From the NCBI GenBank assembly GCA_002344885.1, contig DDUQ01000041.1, forward strand, positions 1 through 64,000: a DNA stretch of 64,000 nucleotides, in the 5' to 3' direction. The notes beneath the pieces were generated by a model. It saw only the letters and a program-made list of their open reading frames with translations. It did no database searches and had not been told where the DNA came from. Source of the DNA: Comamonadaceae bacterium UBA2334 (GTDB lineage Bacteria; Pseudomonadota; Gammaproteobacteria; Burkholderiales; Burkholderiaceae_C). The position numbers were made by a program, and so were the translations under genes. Shown here piece by piece: positions 19,314 to 28,279 of the stretch (within the stretch, counting starts at the first letter, position 1; every line of letters begins with the position of its first letter).

Positions 19314-21152
19314 TCAACGGTTGAGAAGCTTGATGGCTTGGGACACCAGGTTGCCCAGCTTCAGGGGCTTGGTCAGGTAAGCATCAAAGCCGGCGGCTTT
19401 GCCTTTTTCCAGGTCTTCGGGTTGCGACTGCGCGGTCACGGCCATCACAGGGATGGCTGCGGTGCGCGGGTCTGCGCGCAGGGCCTTCAGGGCACCGTAG
19501 CCGTCCAGCCCTGGCAGGTTGATGTCCATCAGGATCAGGTTGGGCAGTCGCTCGCGGGCCAGTGCCAGGCCTTCCTCAGCCGTGAGTGCCAGCGTGACAT
19601 CCAGACCCAGTTGTTTCTGGAAGACCGCTTGCACCAACTTCTGGTTGGTGACGTTGTCTTCAACGTACAACACGTGCTTGCCGGTCGGCAGCGTCGGCTT
19701 GCCCGGATCAAGGGTGCGTGTGGAGGGGAAATTTGAATCGGGCACGGTTGCGCCACCTGCGTTTTGCAACACCACTTCACCGTTCACCACGGCCGCCTGT
19801 GGCAGGCGCACACTGAACGTGCAACCCTGATCGGGGTTGTTTCTGAATTCGATGCTGCCGCCCATCATCTGCACCAACTGGTGGCAAATGGACAGGCCCA
19901 CGCCCGTACCCGGGATGTCGCCCGATTCCGCCCCCAATCTGTCGAAGGCACTGAACAGACGACCCCAATAGGCCTCCGGAATACCCGGGCCGGTGTCCGA
20001 CACGTCGACCACGACACTGTCCACATCTTCACGCCAGCTGACCTGTACGGTGCCACCCGGGTGGTTGAATTTGAATGCATTGCTCACCAAATGCCGCATC
20101 ACCTGCGAGAAGCGCGCCGGATCAACCCACACCGTGAGATTGCTGGCCACGCCTTTGACCATCAGTTGCATGCCTTGCCTGCGGGCAACCGGCTGCCAGT
20201 CAGCCAGGGCCTGGTCCATCAGCCACTGGATGTGGCTGACTTCGAATTTCAGTGACAGGGACCCCTCCTGCAGTGCCCGCAGGTCCATCAGGTCATTGAC
20301 CACGTCCAGCAACTGGTTGCCTGCATTCTGGATCAGGGCGGCAGATTGGCGAACCTCGGTCGGATACTGGTTCTCGTGGGTCATCAACTGTGCAAAGCCC
20401 GAAATCGCGTTCAGTGGGGTGCGCAGTTCATGCGTGATGCTGGCCAGAAAGGCCGATTTGGCCAAGTCACTCTCCTCGGCACGCTCCAATGCAGTTTGCA
20501 GGCGTTCACGCAGCTTGTCCCCCACGACGAAGGTCACCACAGCCGTCGACCAACTGAAGAACACGATGCCGAAGATGAAGGGGCCCAGTGTTTTCCAGAC
20601 CGGAAAAGCCCCCATGCTGTTGCCAGACCCGACATCGTTCAAACCGGTCAGCCTGAACAGGAAGAGGGCGCAACCCAGCCACATCAGTGTGCTGGTCAGG
20701 CGCATGGTTTTGGGCAAGCGTTCCCGGCTCATGGCCCAGAACAGGCGGCCCGCACCGGCAAAGCAGGTGGCCATCAGGACGGACAGCACTGCCATATACA
20801 GGGTGTCTTCTGGCCACCACAGATGGATGGCGATGTTGGCCACTGCGCTGAACGCTACCAGGCCAGGGACGGCCCTTGGGTGCAAGGGTCTGTCGGCCAG
20901 ATGGGCGGTGCCCTGCCAGAAGCAGGCACCGGCTGACATGACCAGCGTGTTGGCCAACAGCCAGGTCAACTCGTCGGGCCAAGCGCCACGCTGCGACTGC
21001 AGGAGCAGCCCGGTCACCATCAGCAGCGAAGACGTACTCCAGTACCGCATCGACACTTCATGCGGAATCAGGTACCTCAGCATGTTCATGGACAGGGCAA
21101 AGCCCAGGGCAGAAACTGTTGCGGCGATGGCCAGGGTGAAGGAGTCGAGCAT
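19314..21152 (-). CDS. Hybrid sensor histidine kinase with seven-TM sensor region
   Basis: 612-residue hybrid kinase and the only minus-strand gene in the signalling block. The first 215 residues contain about seven hydrophobic segments with short loops, a membrane-embedded sensor of unknown ligand. The H box ITHELRTPLNAISGF lies near residue 240, ATPase boxes DTGPGIPEAYWGRLF and GTGVGLSICHQL near 380-410, and a C-terminal receiver with LILMDINLPGLDGYG and the Lys motif YLTKPLKLG. It converges with the hybrid kinase at 17561 and diverges from the receiver gene at 21290, which is a natural partner candidate. Confidence 0.93.
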   Translation of the reverse strand: MLDSFTLAIAATVSALGFALSMNMLRYLIPHEVSMRYWSTSSLLMVTGLLLQSQRGAWPDELTWLLANTLVMSAGACFWQGTAHLADRPLHPRAVPGLVAFSAVANIAIHLWWPEDTLYMAVLSVLMATCFAGAGRLFWAMSRERLPKTMRLTSTLMWLGCALFLFRLTGLNDVGSGNSMGAFPVWKTLGPFIFGIVFFSWSTAVVTFVVGDKLRERLQTALERAEESDLAKSAFLASITHELRTPLNAISGFAQLMTHENQYPTEVRQSAALIQNAGNQLLDVVNDLMDLRALQEGSLSLKFEVSHIQWLMDQALADWQPVARRQGMQLMVKGVASNLTVWVDPARFSQVMRHLVSNAFKFNHPGGTVQVSWREDVDSVVVDVSDTGPGIPEAYWGRLFSAFDRLGAESGDIPGTGVGLSICHQLVQMMGGSIEFRNNPDQGCTFSVRLPQAAVVNGEVVLQNAGGATVPDSNFPSTRTLDPGKPTLPTGKHVLYVEDNVTNQKLVQAVFQKQLGLDVTLALTAEEGLALARERLPNLILMDINLPGLDGYGALKALRADPRTAAIPVMAVTAQSQPEDLEKGKAAGFDAYLTKPLKLGNLVSQAIKLLNR

Positions 21153-21210
21153 GAGGTGGGCGACGCGAAACGCGTGTTCTGCGACGAATATCAGAAATCA
21201 GTTTTTTTTG

Positions 21211-21222
21211 TAGTTTAAACTA
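21211..21222. promoter_or_regulatory. 12-bp palindrome in the divergent promoter region
   Basis: TAGTTTAAACTA is a perfect palindrome in the AT-rich 137-bp gap between the divergent kinase (19314-21152) and receiver (21290) genes. AAACTATAA at 21217 also occurs upstream of the Aer gene. It may be an operator; no protein can be assigned. Confidence 0.4.
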
Positions 21223-21289
21223 TAAAAAACACCAAAATTTGATGCAAATGCCTATATGCTCTTGGCAGTAATCGTTCCGAGATTTCCCC

Positions 21290-21691
21290 ATGAAACGAGT
21301 TTTGATTGTTGATGACGTGCCGGAAATCCGGCGACTGGTGCGCCTGGCAATTGGCAATCACGACGTGCATGAGTGCGCTTCGGCCGAAGAAGCCCTCAAC
21401 TTGCTGTTCAAGTTGGGAGGTGTAGATCTCATCATCCTGGATGTCATGTTGGTGCACCCCCGCGACGGGCTGGCCCTGCTGGCCGCTGTGCGCAATCACC
21501 GTGCCTGGGCGCACACGCGCGTGCTGATGCTGACCGGTCGGGACTCGCCCGATGACCGGAAAAAGGCCCAGTCTCTGGGTGCCAACGCCTATTTCACCAA
21601 GCCATTCAGTCCAAATGAACTCAGCGACTGTGTCGAACGGTTGTTGCGTGATGGAACGCCACCGACATTGGCTGGGGCGGCCCAGCACTGA
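21290..21691 (+). CDS. Single-domain response regulator, copy 2
   Basis: 133-residue receiver with Asp8/Asp9, phosphoacceptor Asp51 in LIILDVMLVHPRDG, and Lys104 in GANAYFTKPFSP. No output domain is present; the last 20 residues are a disordered tail. It starts a run of closely spaced genes (solute-binding protein 20 bases later, large hybrid kinase, HD-GYP regulator). It is a paralogue of the receivers at 11938 and 27917. Confidence 0.93.
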   Translation: MKRVLIVDDVPEIRRLVRLAIGNHDVHECASAEEALNLLFKLGGVDLIILDVMLVHPRDGLALLAAVRNHRAWAHTRVLMLTGRDSPDDRKKAQSLGANAYFTKPFSPNELSDCVERLLRDGTPPTLAGAAQH

Positions 21692-21711
21692 ACCTAACTG
21701 AGGATGTGACC

Positions 21712-22605
21712 ATGAAAATGCTGAAAACTCTGTTTCAACTGGCCGCTGCTGCCTGTGTGGCCCTCGTGTCTCTGCCCACAATGGCAGCGGATCTGCCCGA
21801 AATCAAGGAACGCGGGGTGTTGCGTCACATTGGCATTCAGTACGCCAACTTTGTCACCAGGGATGGGCAAGGGCTGGATGCCGAGCTGATGCGCGGTTTT
21901 GCGCGGCATATCGGTGTGCGGTATGAACTGGTGCAGTCCAATTTTTACGATGCCATCCGTGACCTGCTGGGCAAAGACGTGGTCCGCAAAGGCGATCGTG
22001 TGACGCTCGAGGGCAACTACCCGGTCAGGGGCGATCTCATCGCGGCGGGGTTCACGGTCCTTCCGTGGCGACAGGCTGTGCTGGACTACTCGGCACCGGT
22101 GTTCCCGTCGCAGGTGCTGTTGGTGGCTCGCACCGAATCGCCTTACCAGCCCATTGCACCGCAGGCCAGCCTGCGGGACGAAATTGCACAGACGCGTGCC
22201 GTGCTGGGCACCAAGAGTCTGCTGGTGATGGAAAAAACCTGCCTGGACCCAGCCAACTACGCGTTGACAGATGTGGGCATCGATCTGCGCCGCCACACGG
22301 CCAGCCTGAGCCTGGACGACATTGTGCCCTCCCTGTTGAAGGGGGCGGCAGAATTTACGTTGCTGGATGTGCCGGATGCCATTCTGGACATGAATCGGTG
22401 GTCGGGTCGTATCAGGCTGATCGGCCCCATTTCAGAGCACCAGGACTTGGCGGTTGCGTTCCCAAAAACATCCCCAGCCTTGCGCGCGGCGTTCAACGAT
22501 TACCTGAAACAGGTGCGTGCCGACGGCACCTATGACAAGTTGGTCAACAAGTACTACCCTGGCATACGCAGCTTTTTCCCCGAGTTTTTTGCGCGCAATC
22601 GCTGA
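21712..22605 (+). CDS. Periplasmic solute-binding protein (family 3 type) without transporter
   Basis: 297-residue exported protein. A Sec signal peptide of about 26 residues ends at PTMAA. The mature part has the type 3 SBP features: KERGVLRHIGIQYANFV, a GLDAELMRGFARHIG helix, and the late KLVNKYYPGIRSFFP end. No ABC permease or ATPase gene lies nearby; instead a large periplasmic-domain hybrid kinase follows 21 bases later. It therefore may work as the ligand-capturing half of a sensor rather than in uptake. ATG 21712 is favoured over GTG 21706 because GAGG is spaced eight bases from it. The ligand cannot be predicted. Confidence 0.88.
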   Translation: MKMLKTLFQLAAAACVALVSLPTMAADLPEIKERGVLRHIGIQYANFVTRDGQGLDAELMRGFARHIGVRYELVQSNFYDAIRDLLGKDVVRKGDRVTLEGNYPVRGDLIAAGFTVLPWRQAVLDYSAPVFPSQVLLVARTESPYQPIAPQASLRDEIAQTRAVLGTKSLLVMEKTCLDPANYALTDVGIDLRRHTASLSLDDIVPSLLKGAAEFTLLDVPDAILDMNRWSGRIRLIGPISEHQDLAVAFPKTSPALRAAFNDYLKQVRADGTYDKLVNKYYPGIRSFFPEFFARNR

Positions 22606-22626
22606 AGCGGTGCCGCAGGGGTGACC

Positions 22627-25600
22627 ATGGCCGGGGCAGGTGGATCCGTGACCGAGGTGCTGATTCGCCGGTTAGACAGCTGGCTCGATACCTTGCGCGC
22701 CCGGCAGATGGTGTACCTGTTCCTGTCGTTCGTGGGCTTTTTTGCGCTCATAGGCGTCACAGCGTTCTGGGTGCTGGCGTCCCAGGTGGTCAGGGAGCAA
22801 GAGGTCCGCATTGCCGCCATGGCCGACCTGAAGTCGAAAGACCTGGCGCAATGGCTGGCTGAGCGGCACGCCGACATTCGCCTGATGGCGCGCAACCCGG
22901 CGCTGCTGGAACTGTTCACGCGCATGCAACTCAATCGCAAGCTCAACTGGCAGCAGCGTGCGGCTGCCTGGCGTGACGAGCAACTGCTGGCGGCCTGGCT
23001 GGAGGACACCCGTGCGACATATGGGTTCATCAGTGTGGAGGTACTGACCATGTCAGGTATCCCCCTGTCCAGCGCTGGCAGTACGCCATACAGCGTGCGG
23101 CAACTCATACCGATGCTGAGTCGGGCCGCGACGGGTGACCGATCCAACCTCGAAGACATGCAGATGACACAGGAGGGGCAACCTTACTTTGCATTGGCAG
23201 CCACCATGCCTCTCGATTGGGGGCTGGAGCCCATGGTGCTGGTGTTTGCCATTGATGCCCGGGCCAACCTGTACCCGATGTTTGAACTTGGGCCTGAAAC
23301 CACCCGAACGGGGCAGTTGCTGTTGTTCAGGCGGGGGGCACGCGGCCTGGAAATTCTGAACCGTGCCTCCGATTCGAGGCAATGGTTCCAGCCGGTCGAT
23401 GACATTGCCTTGTACACCCCTGTGCGCACGACACAAGAAATGGGCGCCGACTTTGAATCCACGTTGCGGGGGGTAGGTTATGCAGGCAACCACGTGATCC
23501 TGGCCAAACGCAGCGTGGTTGGTTCACCCTGGTGGGTGGTGATGCAGGTCGATCTTGAAGAGTTGCACCGCCCGGTGGTGGCGCTGGCTTTGGTGTGCGG
23601 CACATTGGCGCTGTTGGGCGTGCTGATTTCTGGTGGGGTACTGGTGCTGATCTGGCGTCAGCAGATCCGTCGGCAGACGCAGGCCACTGACAGAAATGCA
23701 GCGCTGCAAAGCCAGAATGAACTTGTGCAAGCCGCCACGCGTGCCAAGTCGGCGTTTCTGGCCAACATGAGTCACGAAATCCGCACGCCGCTCAACGCCA
23801 TCGTCGGGCTGTCGCATCTGTTGCTCGACCGCTCGCCACCGGGCAGTTGGCAGCGCGACAGGCTGGAGAAAATCACGGGCGCTGCACGGCATTTGCTGGC
23901 TGTCATCAACGATGTGCTGGACATCTCGCGCATAGAGGCGGGACGCATGACGCTGGAGCACACAGACTTCCTGCTGGATGACCTGCTGCACGAACGGGTG
24001 GTGGACATCGTCAGTCCCATGGCCGCAGCCAAGGGACTTGAAATCGTGCTCGATACCGACCCACGTTTGCTCGGCGCTCTCAGGGGTGACCCGCTGCGCC
24101 TGTCCCAGGCCCTGTTGAACTATGTCAATAACGCCATCAAGTTCACGGACAAGGGGCGCATTCTCATCCGCACCCGAAAGCTGGCCGATGATGGCGACGA
24201 CCTTGTGCTGAAAATGGAAGTCAGTGACAGCGGCATCGGCATGACGGCCAAGCAGATGGACCGGTTGTTCCAGAACTTCGAGCAAGTCGACAGTTCGACC
24301 ACCCGGAAATACGGAGGCTCCGGACTGGGGCTGGCCATCACGGCGCGGTTGGCCAGGCTGATGGGGGGGGATGTCGGTGTGAGCAGCACGCCGGGCCAGG
24401 GCAGCGTGTTCTGGCTCACGGCGCGCGTGCAAGCCGGCCGAATGCCGCCCTTTGAAACAAGGCCGGAACAGTTGCGTGGGCGACGTGTGTTGGTGGCAGA
24501 TGACCTGCCCGAGGCGCGGGATGCGATCGCGGGCATCACGCTGGCACTTGGCATGCGCGCCACAAAAGTGCCGGATGGACTGGCCGCGCTGACCGCCGTG
24601 ACGGACGCTGAACGTCACGGGGATCCTTTTGACATTTGTCTGCTCGACTGGCACATGCCTGGCCTGGACGGGATGGAGACCATGAAGCGCCTCAAGGCAC
24701 AGGCACTGGGCCACCGGCCCTTGTGTCTGTTGGTGTCGGCCTTTGACGAACTGGCCCTGAAAAATCAGGCTTTGGAGGTCGGTTTCGAGGCGGTATTGGC
24801 CAAGCCCCTCACGGCATCCCGGCTGGTCGATGCGCTGGCTTCGATACACGTTGTTGCAAGCAGGGGCGCTGTGCGGATGTCGTCTGCCGAAGAGGCCGTC
24901 AAAGACGTGTTGCTGGGCAAACTGGTGTTGTTGACAGAAGACAACCCGGTCAACCAGGAGGTGATGGTGGAGTTGCTGTCTGAATGGGGTCTGCGGGTGG
25001 ACACAGCCGACAACGGTGTGCAAGCCGTGGCCCAGTGTGAACAACATCGGTATGACCTGGTGCTGATGGACATGCAGATGCCTGAAATGGATGGTCTGGA
25101 GGCCACGCGTCGCATCCGGCGGTTGCCCGGCTGGGCCGATGTGCCCATCCTGGCCATGACTGCCAATGCATTTCAGGAAGACCGGCAAGCCTGCCTGGAG
25201 GCCGGTATGAACGATCACCTGGCCAAGCCGGTCGATCCTCAAATGTTGCTGGCCATGCTGGGCCGTTGGATGCGGCCCGCCCAACCGGCTATCGAGGGTG
25301 TCAAAGTCCCAGGCAGGCCGCCTGCTGTGGCCCGATCGCATCCTGCCCCCGTGTCAACGCATTCCGATGCCGCTTTGCTGGACCAGGTGTTGCTGACCAA
25401 CCTGTCCGGCGGCAGAGCGGACCTGGCGTACAAGGTGGTCAGCCGGTTTGTCGAGCATCACGCCCATGATGGCGTGGAGCTGGTTCGGTTGTTGGCAGAC
25501 GGGGACCACAAGGCTGCATTGGGTCTGGTTCATGCGCTCAAGGGGGGCGCCGGGCAAGTGGGTGCCATGCGCCTGTTCGGCCTGGCCGCTCAGCTTGAAG

Positions 25601-25983
25601 GCGACCTGAGAGCCGGTCAACCGGTGACTCCGCCAGCCATTTCGGCTTTGGCCCAGTGTGCCGACCGAACGCTGCAGGCAGCGCGCGACTGGATGGCTCA
25701 GCATGTCCCCCAAAAAGTGGAGCCGCCGGCCGCCGAAGCCGCTCAGGTGGACACAGATCGGCTGCATCACCTGCTGGGCGAACTGAAGCTGTTGGTCGAT
25801 GCAACGGACAGCCGGGCGCTGGCTGCTGCCGACGAACTTTGCAAGCGGCTGCCGGCCGGTCTCGATCCGGACGTCAGGCAAGCCTGCCACGCGGTGGCAG
25901 ACCTGTTGCGTGAATTTGACATGGAAGCCGCGCAAACCAGGTTGTCAGAACTCTTGCCCAGATTGGAGGCGTCATTGCCATGA
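22627..25983 (+). CDS. Large hybrid kinase (periplasmic sensor-HisKA-HATPase-REC-REC-HPt)
   Basis: 1118-residue multi-step phosphorelay kinase, BarA/EvgS-like in order. TM1 lies at about residues 27-52, a periplasmic domain at about 53-315, and TM2 at about 316-340. The H box [15 protein letters not shown] is near residue 383, the ATPase boxes [18 protein letters not shown] and [10 protein letters not shown] follow, then REC1 with [11 protein letters not shown] (about 672), REC2 with [13 protein letters not shown] (about 813) and an HPt domain with HALKGGAG (about 968). ATG 22627 is chosen over GTG 22621 because AGGGG precedes it. The stop overlaps the HD-GYP regulator start as ATGA, which makes that regulator the most likely phosphate acceptor. 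Confidence 0.95.
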   Translation: MAGAGGSVTEVLIRRLDSWLDTLRARQMVYLFLSFVGFFALIGVTAFWVLASQVVREQEVRIAAMADLKSKDLAQWLAERHADIRLMARNPALLELFTRMQLNRKLNWQQRAAAWRDEQLLAAWLEDTRATYGFISVEVLTMSGIPLSSAGSTPYSVRQLIPMLSRAATGDRSNLEDMQMTQEGQPYFALAATMPLDWGLEPMVLVFAIDARANLYPMFELGPETTRTGQLLLFRRGARGLEILNRASDSRQWFQPVDDIALYTPVRTTQEMGADFESTLRGVGYAGNHVILAKRSVVGSPWWVVMQVDLEELHRPVVALALVCGTLALLGVLISGGVLVLIWRQQIRRQTQATDRNAALQSQNELVQAATRAKSAFLANMSHEIRTPLNAIVGLSHLLLDRSPPGSWQRDRLEKITGAARHLLAVINDVLDISRIEAGRMTLEHTDFLLDDLLHERVVDIVSPMAAAKGLEIVLDTDPRLLGALRGDPLRLSQALLNYVNNAIKFTDKGRILIRTRKLADDGDDLVLKMEVSDSGIGMTAKQMDRLFQNFEQVDSSTTRKYGGSGLGLAITARLARLMGGDVGVSSTPGQGSVFWLTARVQAGRMPPFETRPEQLRGRRVLVADDLPEARDAIAGITLALGMRATKVPDGLAALTAVTDAERHGDPFDICLLDWHMPGLDGMETMKRLKAQALGHRPLCLLVSAFDELALKNQALEVGFEAVLAKPLTASRLVDALASIHVVASRGAVRMSSAEEAVKDVLLGKLVLLTEDNPVNQEVMVELLSEWGLRVDTADNGVQAVAQCEQHRYDLVLMDMQMPEMDGLEATRRIRRLPGWADVPILAMTANAFQEDRQACLEAGMNDHLAKPVDPQMLLAMLGRWMRPAQPAIEGVKVPGRPPAVARSHPAPVSTHSDAALLDQVLLTNLSGGRADLAYKVVSRFVEHHAHDGVELVRLLADGDHKAALGLVHALKGGAGQVGAMRLFGLAAQLEGDLRAGQPVTPPAISALAQCADRTLQAARDWMAQHVPQKVEPPAAEAAQVDTDRLHHLLGELKLLVDATDSRALAAADELCKRLPAGLDPDVRQACHAVADLLREFDMEAAQTRLSELLPRLEASLP

Positions 25984-27137
25984 GTGCATTTCTGATTGCA
26001 GACCGGGCCGACATCCTGATCCTCGATGATCAGGCCGAGTACCTCCAGGCATTGATCAACCTCTTGTCGCCCGAATTCAATGTTCACCCCTTCAGTCAGG
26101 GCGGCGCACTGTTGCGCTATGTGCGAAGTGGGCGGCCCGCCGACCTGATTTTGCTGGACATTGTCATGCCGGAGCCCGATGGTTATGCCGTGTGCGCCGA
26201 ACTGCGCAGTCTGCCAGAGCTGAACGATGTGCCCATCGTGTTCCTGACGGGGTTGAGTTCGCCGCAGGACGAGGCGCGCGGTTTGGCGCTGGGTGCGGTG
26301 GACTACATCAGCAAGCCCTTTTCGCCAGCGATCGTGATGTCGAGGGTGCGCAGTCATGTGCAGTTGGGACGAATGATGCGTCTGGTAATGATGCAGAACG
26401 AGCGGCTGGATTCCCGTGTGGCGGAACGCACGGCCCAACTGGAGCTCAGGAATGCCGAACTCCAGGCCGCTTTCACCGAACTGGCCCAGACCAAGGACGC
26501 AACCATTCTGGCGCTGACCTCACTGGCCGAGACACGGGACTCCGACACCGGCAACCACATCCGGCGGACGCAGCAGTACATGCGCGAACTGGCACTCACG
26601 CTCGGCAAAGACGCGGTGTACGCTGAGCAGTTGACGCCAGATGCCGTCAACCTGCTGTCCAAGTCGGCAGCCTTGCACGACATTGGCAAAGTGGCCATTC
26701 CCGACCAGATCCTGCTCAAGCCCGGCCGGTTGACGTCTGAAGAATTCGAGGTCATGAAGACCCACACCGAACATGGCCGCCGCGCTTTGGCGCGGGCAGA
26801 GGCCAGTGTGGGCGGCAACTCGTTCCTGAAGTGTGCGCGGGAGATTGCCCACTACCACCACGAGCATTGGGACGGCAGCGGCTACCCCACCGGCATCAAG
26901 GGAGAGGATATTCCGTTGCCAGCCAGGTTGATGGCGGTCGCCGATGTCTACGATGCCCTCATCAGCCCCCGTGCGTACAAGCAGGCCTTTTCGCATCAGG
27001 CGGCGGTGGATCTCATTCTGTCGCAGAGCGGGCGGCATTTCGATCCTGTGGTGGTGCGGACGCTGGTCCAATGTGAAGCCGAATTCAGGCAGATCAGCGA
27101 GCGTTTCAAGGACAGTCCGGGGGGGGCCGCAGCGTAA
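25980..27137 (+). CDS. Response regulator with HD-GYP output (RpfG-like)
   Basis: 385-residue regulator. The receiver (residues about 10-130) has phosphoacceptor Asp60 in [14 protein letters not shown] and the Lys motif YISKPFSP. A coiled coil at about 140-170 leads to the HD-GYP domain with HDIGK (His233-Asp234) and [11 protein letters not shown] near residue 293. All catalytic signatures are intact, so it should hydrolyse c-di-GMP when activated. The start overlaps the stop of the large hybrid kinase (ATGA), a translational coupling typical of cognate pairs. Confidence 0.95.
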   Translation: MSAFLIADRADILILDDQAEYLQALINLLSPEFNVHPFSQGGALLRYVRSGRPADLILLDIVMPEPDGYAVCAELRSLPELNDVPIVFLTGLSSPQDEARGLALGAVDYISKPFSPAIVMSRVRSHVQLGRMMRLVMMQNERLDSRVAERTAQLELRNAELQAAFTELAQTKDATILALTSLAETRDSDTGNHIRRTQQYMRELALTLGKDAVYAEQLTPDAVNLLSKSAALHDIGKVAIPDQILLKPGRLTSEEFEVMKTHTEHGRRALARAEASVGGNSFLKCAREIAHYHHEHWDGSGYPTGIKGEDIPLPARLMAVADVYDALISPRAYKQAFSHQAAVDLILSQSGRHFDPVVVRTLVQCEAEFRQISERFKDSPGGAAA

Positions 27138-27165
27138 AAAACGATAAACTGTGTTTGTTGGGCTT

Positions 27166-27188
27166 TTTTTGCCTTTAATTGGCAAAAA
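27166..27188. promoter_or_regulatory. 8-bp inverted repeat upstream of the HTH-receiver gene
   Basis: TTTTTGCC and GGCAAAAA flank seven bases (TTTAATT), 31 bases before ATG 27219 in an AT-rich leader. The T run is on the wrong side for a plus-strand terminator, so an operator is more likely. Autoregulation by the downstream HTH protein is possible. Confidence 0.45.
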
Positions 27189-27218
27189 TCATCAATAAAC
27201 ATCTAAAATTTATTAACC

Positions 27219-27878
27219 ATGTCCTCTTCGTCTGTCGAAAAAGCGTTTTGTACCACCAGCGAGGCCGCTGCTTTGCTGGGCGTATCGGTAGGTACGGTGC
27301 AACTGTGGGTCGAAAACGGCACCCTGCAGGCGTGGAAAACTGCAGGTGGTCACCGCAGGGTTATTCGCGACTCTGTGCTGGCGTTGTTGCACAAGGCCCC
27401 TGAAACAGAAGGTAAGGAGTCAGGTGGGGCGGCGAACCCCGGATTCCCGGGTGTTTCAGGGCCACGTCGGCTGACCATTCTGGTGGTGGAAGATGATGTC
27501 AACCTGCTGCGGCTGTACGACGCCAACCTGAGCCGCTGGCCCATGCAGCCCATCGTCATTGCGGTCAACAGTGCGGTGGCCGCGCTGGTGGTCATGGGGC
27601 GCAGCGCGCCGGACATCCTCATCACCGATTTGCACATGCCGGGCATGGACGGTTTCGAGATGCTGCGGCAACTCGACCGCATGCCCGAGACGGCCCACAC
27701 CGTCCTGGTGGCGGTGACTGGCCTCGATACAGCTGACATTGAAGCGCGTGGCGGCTTGCCGGCCAGCGTGCAGGTGCTGCCCAAGCCCATTCCATTCAAC
27801 CGGTTGCTCGACATCGCCAACGTGGCGGTGGCGCTGAGCAAATTCCGCCTTAACCCCATTTCCCCCGCGCCCGGCTGA
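27219..27878 (+). CDS. Excisionase/MerR-type HTH fused to a receiver domain
   Basis: 219-residue DNA-binding regulator with reversed domain order. Residues about 10-55 form an excisionase/BldC-type winged HTH (CTTSEAAALLGVSVGTVQLW followed by the wing TAGGHRR). A 30-residue linker leads to a receiver (about 82-205) with ILVVEDD, phosphoacceptor Asp137 in ILITDLHMPGMDGF and the Lys region VLPKPIPF. Typical response regulators have the receiver first. It heads a tight run of genes leading to rarA. The inverted repeat at 27166-27188 could be its own operator. Targets are unknown. Confidence 0.9.
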   Translation: MSSSSVEKAFCTTSEAAALLGVSVGTVQLWVENGTLQAWKTAGGHRRVIRDSVLALLHKAPETEGKESGGAANPGFPGVSGPRRLTILVVEDDVNLLRLYDANLSRWPMQPIVIAVNSAVAALVVMGRSAPDILITDLHMPGMDGFEMLRQLDRMPETAHTVLVAVTGLDTADIEARGGLPASVQVLPKPIPFNRLLDIANVAVALSKFRLNPISPAPG

Positions 27879-27916
27879 GGCCTGCGGCGCACGCTTGCCT
27901 GCTTTAACTGGACACC

Positions 27917-28279
27917 ATGGCTGACATACTCATTGTTGACGACCAATCCAATATCCGCCGCTTGTTGGGCGTGAGCCTGGGGGACCAATGGCATGTGGTG
28001 GAGGCTGAGAATGGTTTGAGCGCGTTGGACATGGTACGCCGCCACAACCCGAAAGTGGTGTTGCTGGATGTGATGATGCCCGGAGCCGTGGACGGTTTGC
28101 AGGTGCTGGATGCCTTGAAGATCGACCCGAGCACAGCCCATATCGCGGTGGCCATTGTCAGTGCGCGAGGACAGCAGGCTGACATTGAAAACGCGCGACG
28201 GCGGGGTGCCGATGCCTATTTTGTGAAGCCCTTCAGCCCTCGGCAGGTGGTGGCCTGGGTGCAGGAGCGACTGGCATGA
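27917..28279 (+). CDS. Single-domain response regulator, copy 3
   Basis: 120-residue receiver with Asp8/Asp9, phosphoacceptor Asp51 in VVLLDVMMPGAVDG, and Lys104 in GADAYFVKPFSP. It has no output domain. The spacing of key residues is identical to the receivers at 11938 and 21290. Its stop overlaps the start of the GGDEF-EAL gene (ATGA), so the two proteins are made together and may interact. Confidence 0.93.
   Translation: MADILIVDDQSNIRRLLGVSLGDQWHVVEAENGLSALDMVRRHNPKVVLLDVMMPGAVDGLQVLDALKIDPSTAHIAVAIVSARGQQADIENARRRGADAYFVKPFSPRQVVAWVQERLA

Noticed and set aside
23524..25341. 605-codon open frame on the minus strand
   Set aside because: It lies wholly under the large hybrid kinase, whose motifs are complete. 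No domain is seen in the antisense frame.
27166..27188. Inverted repeat as a terminator of the HD-GYP gene
   Set aside because: The plus-strand stem is followed by A, not T. An operator is more likely.
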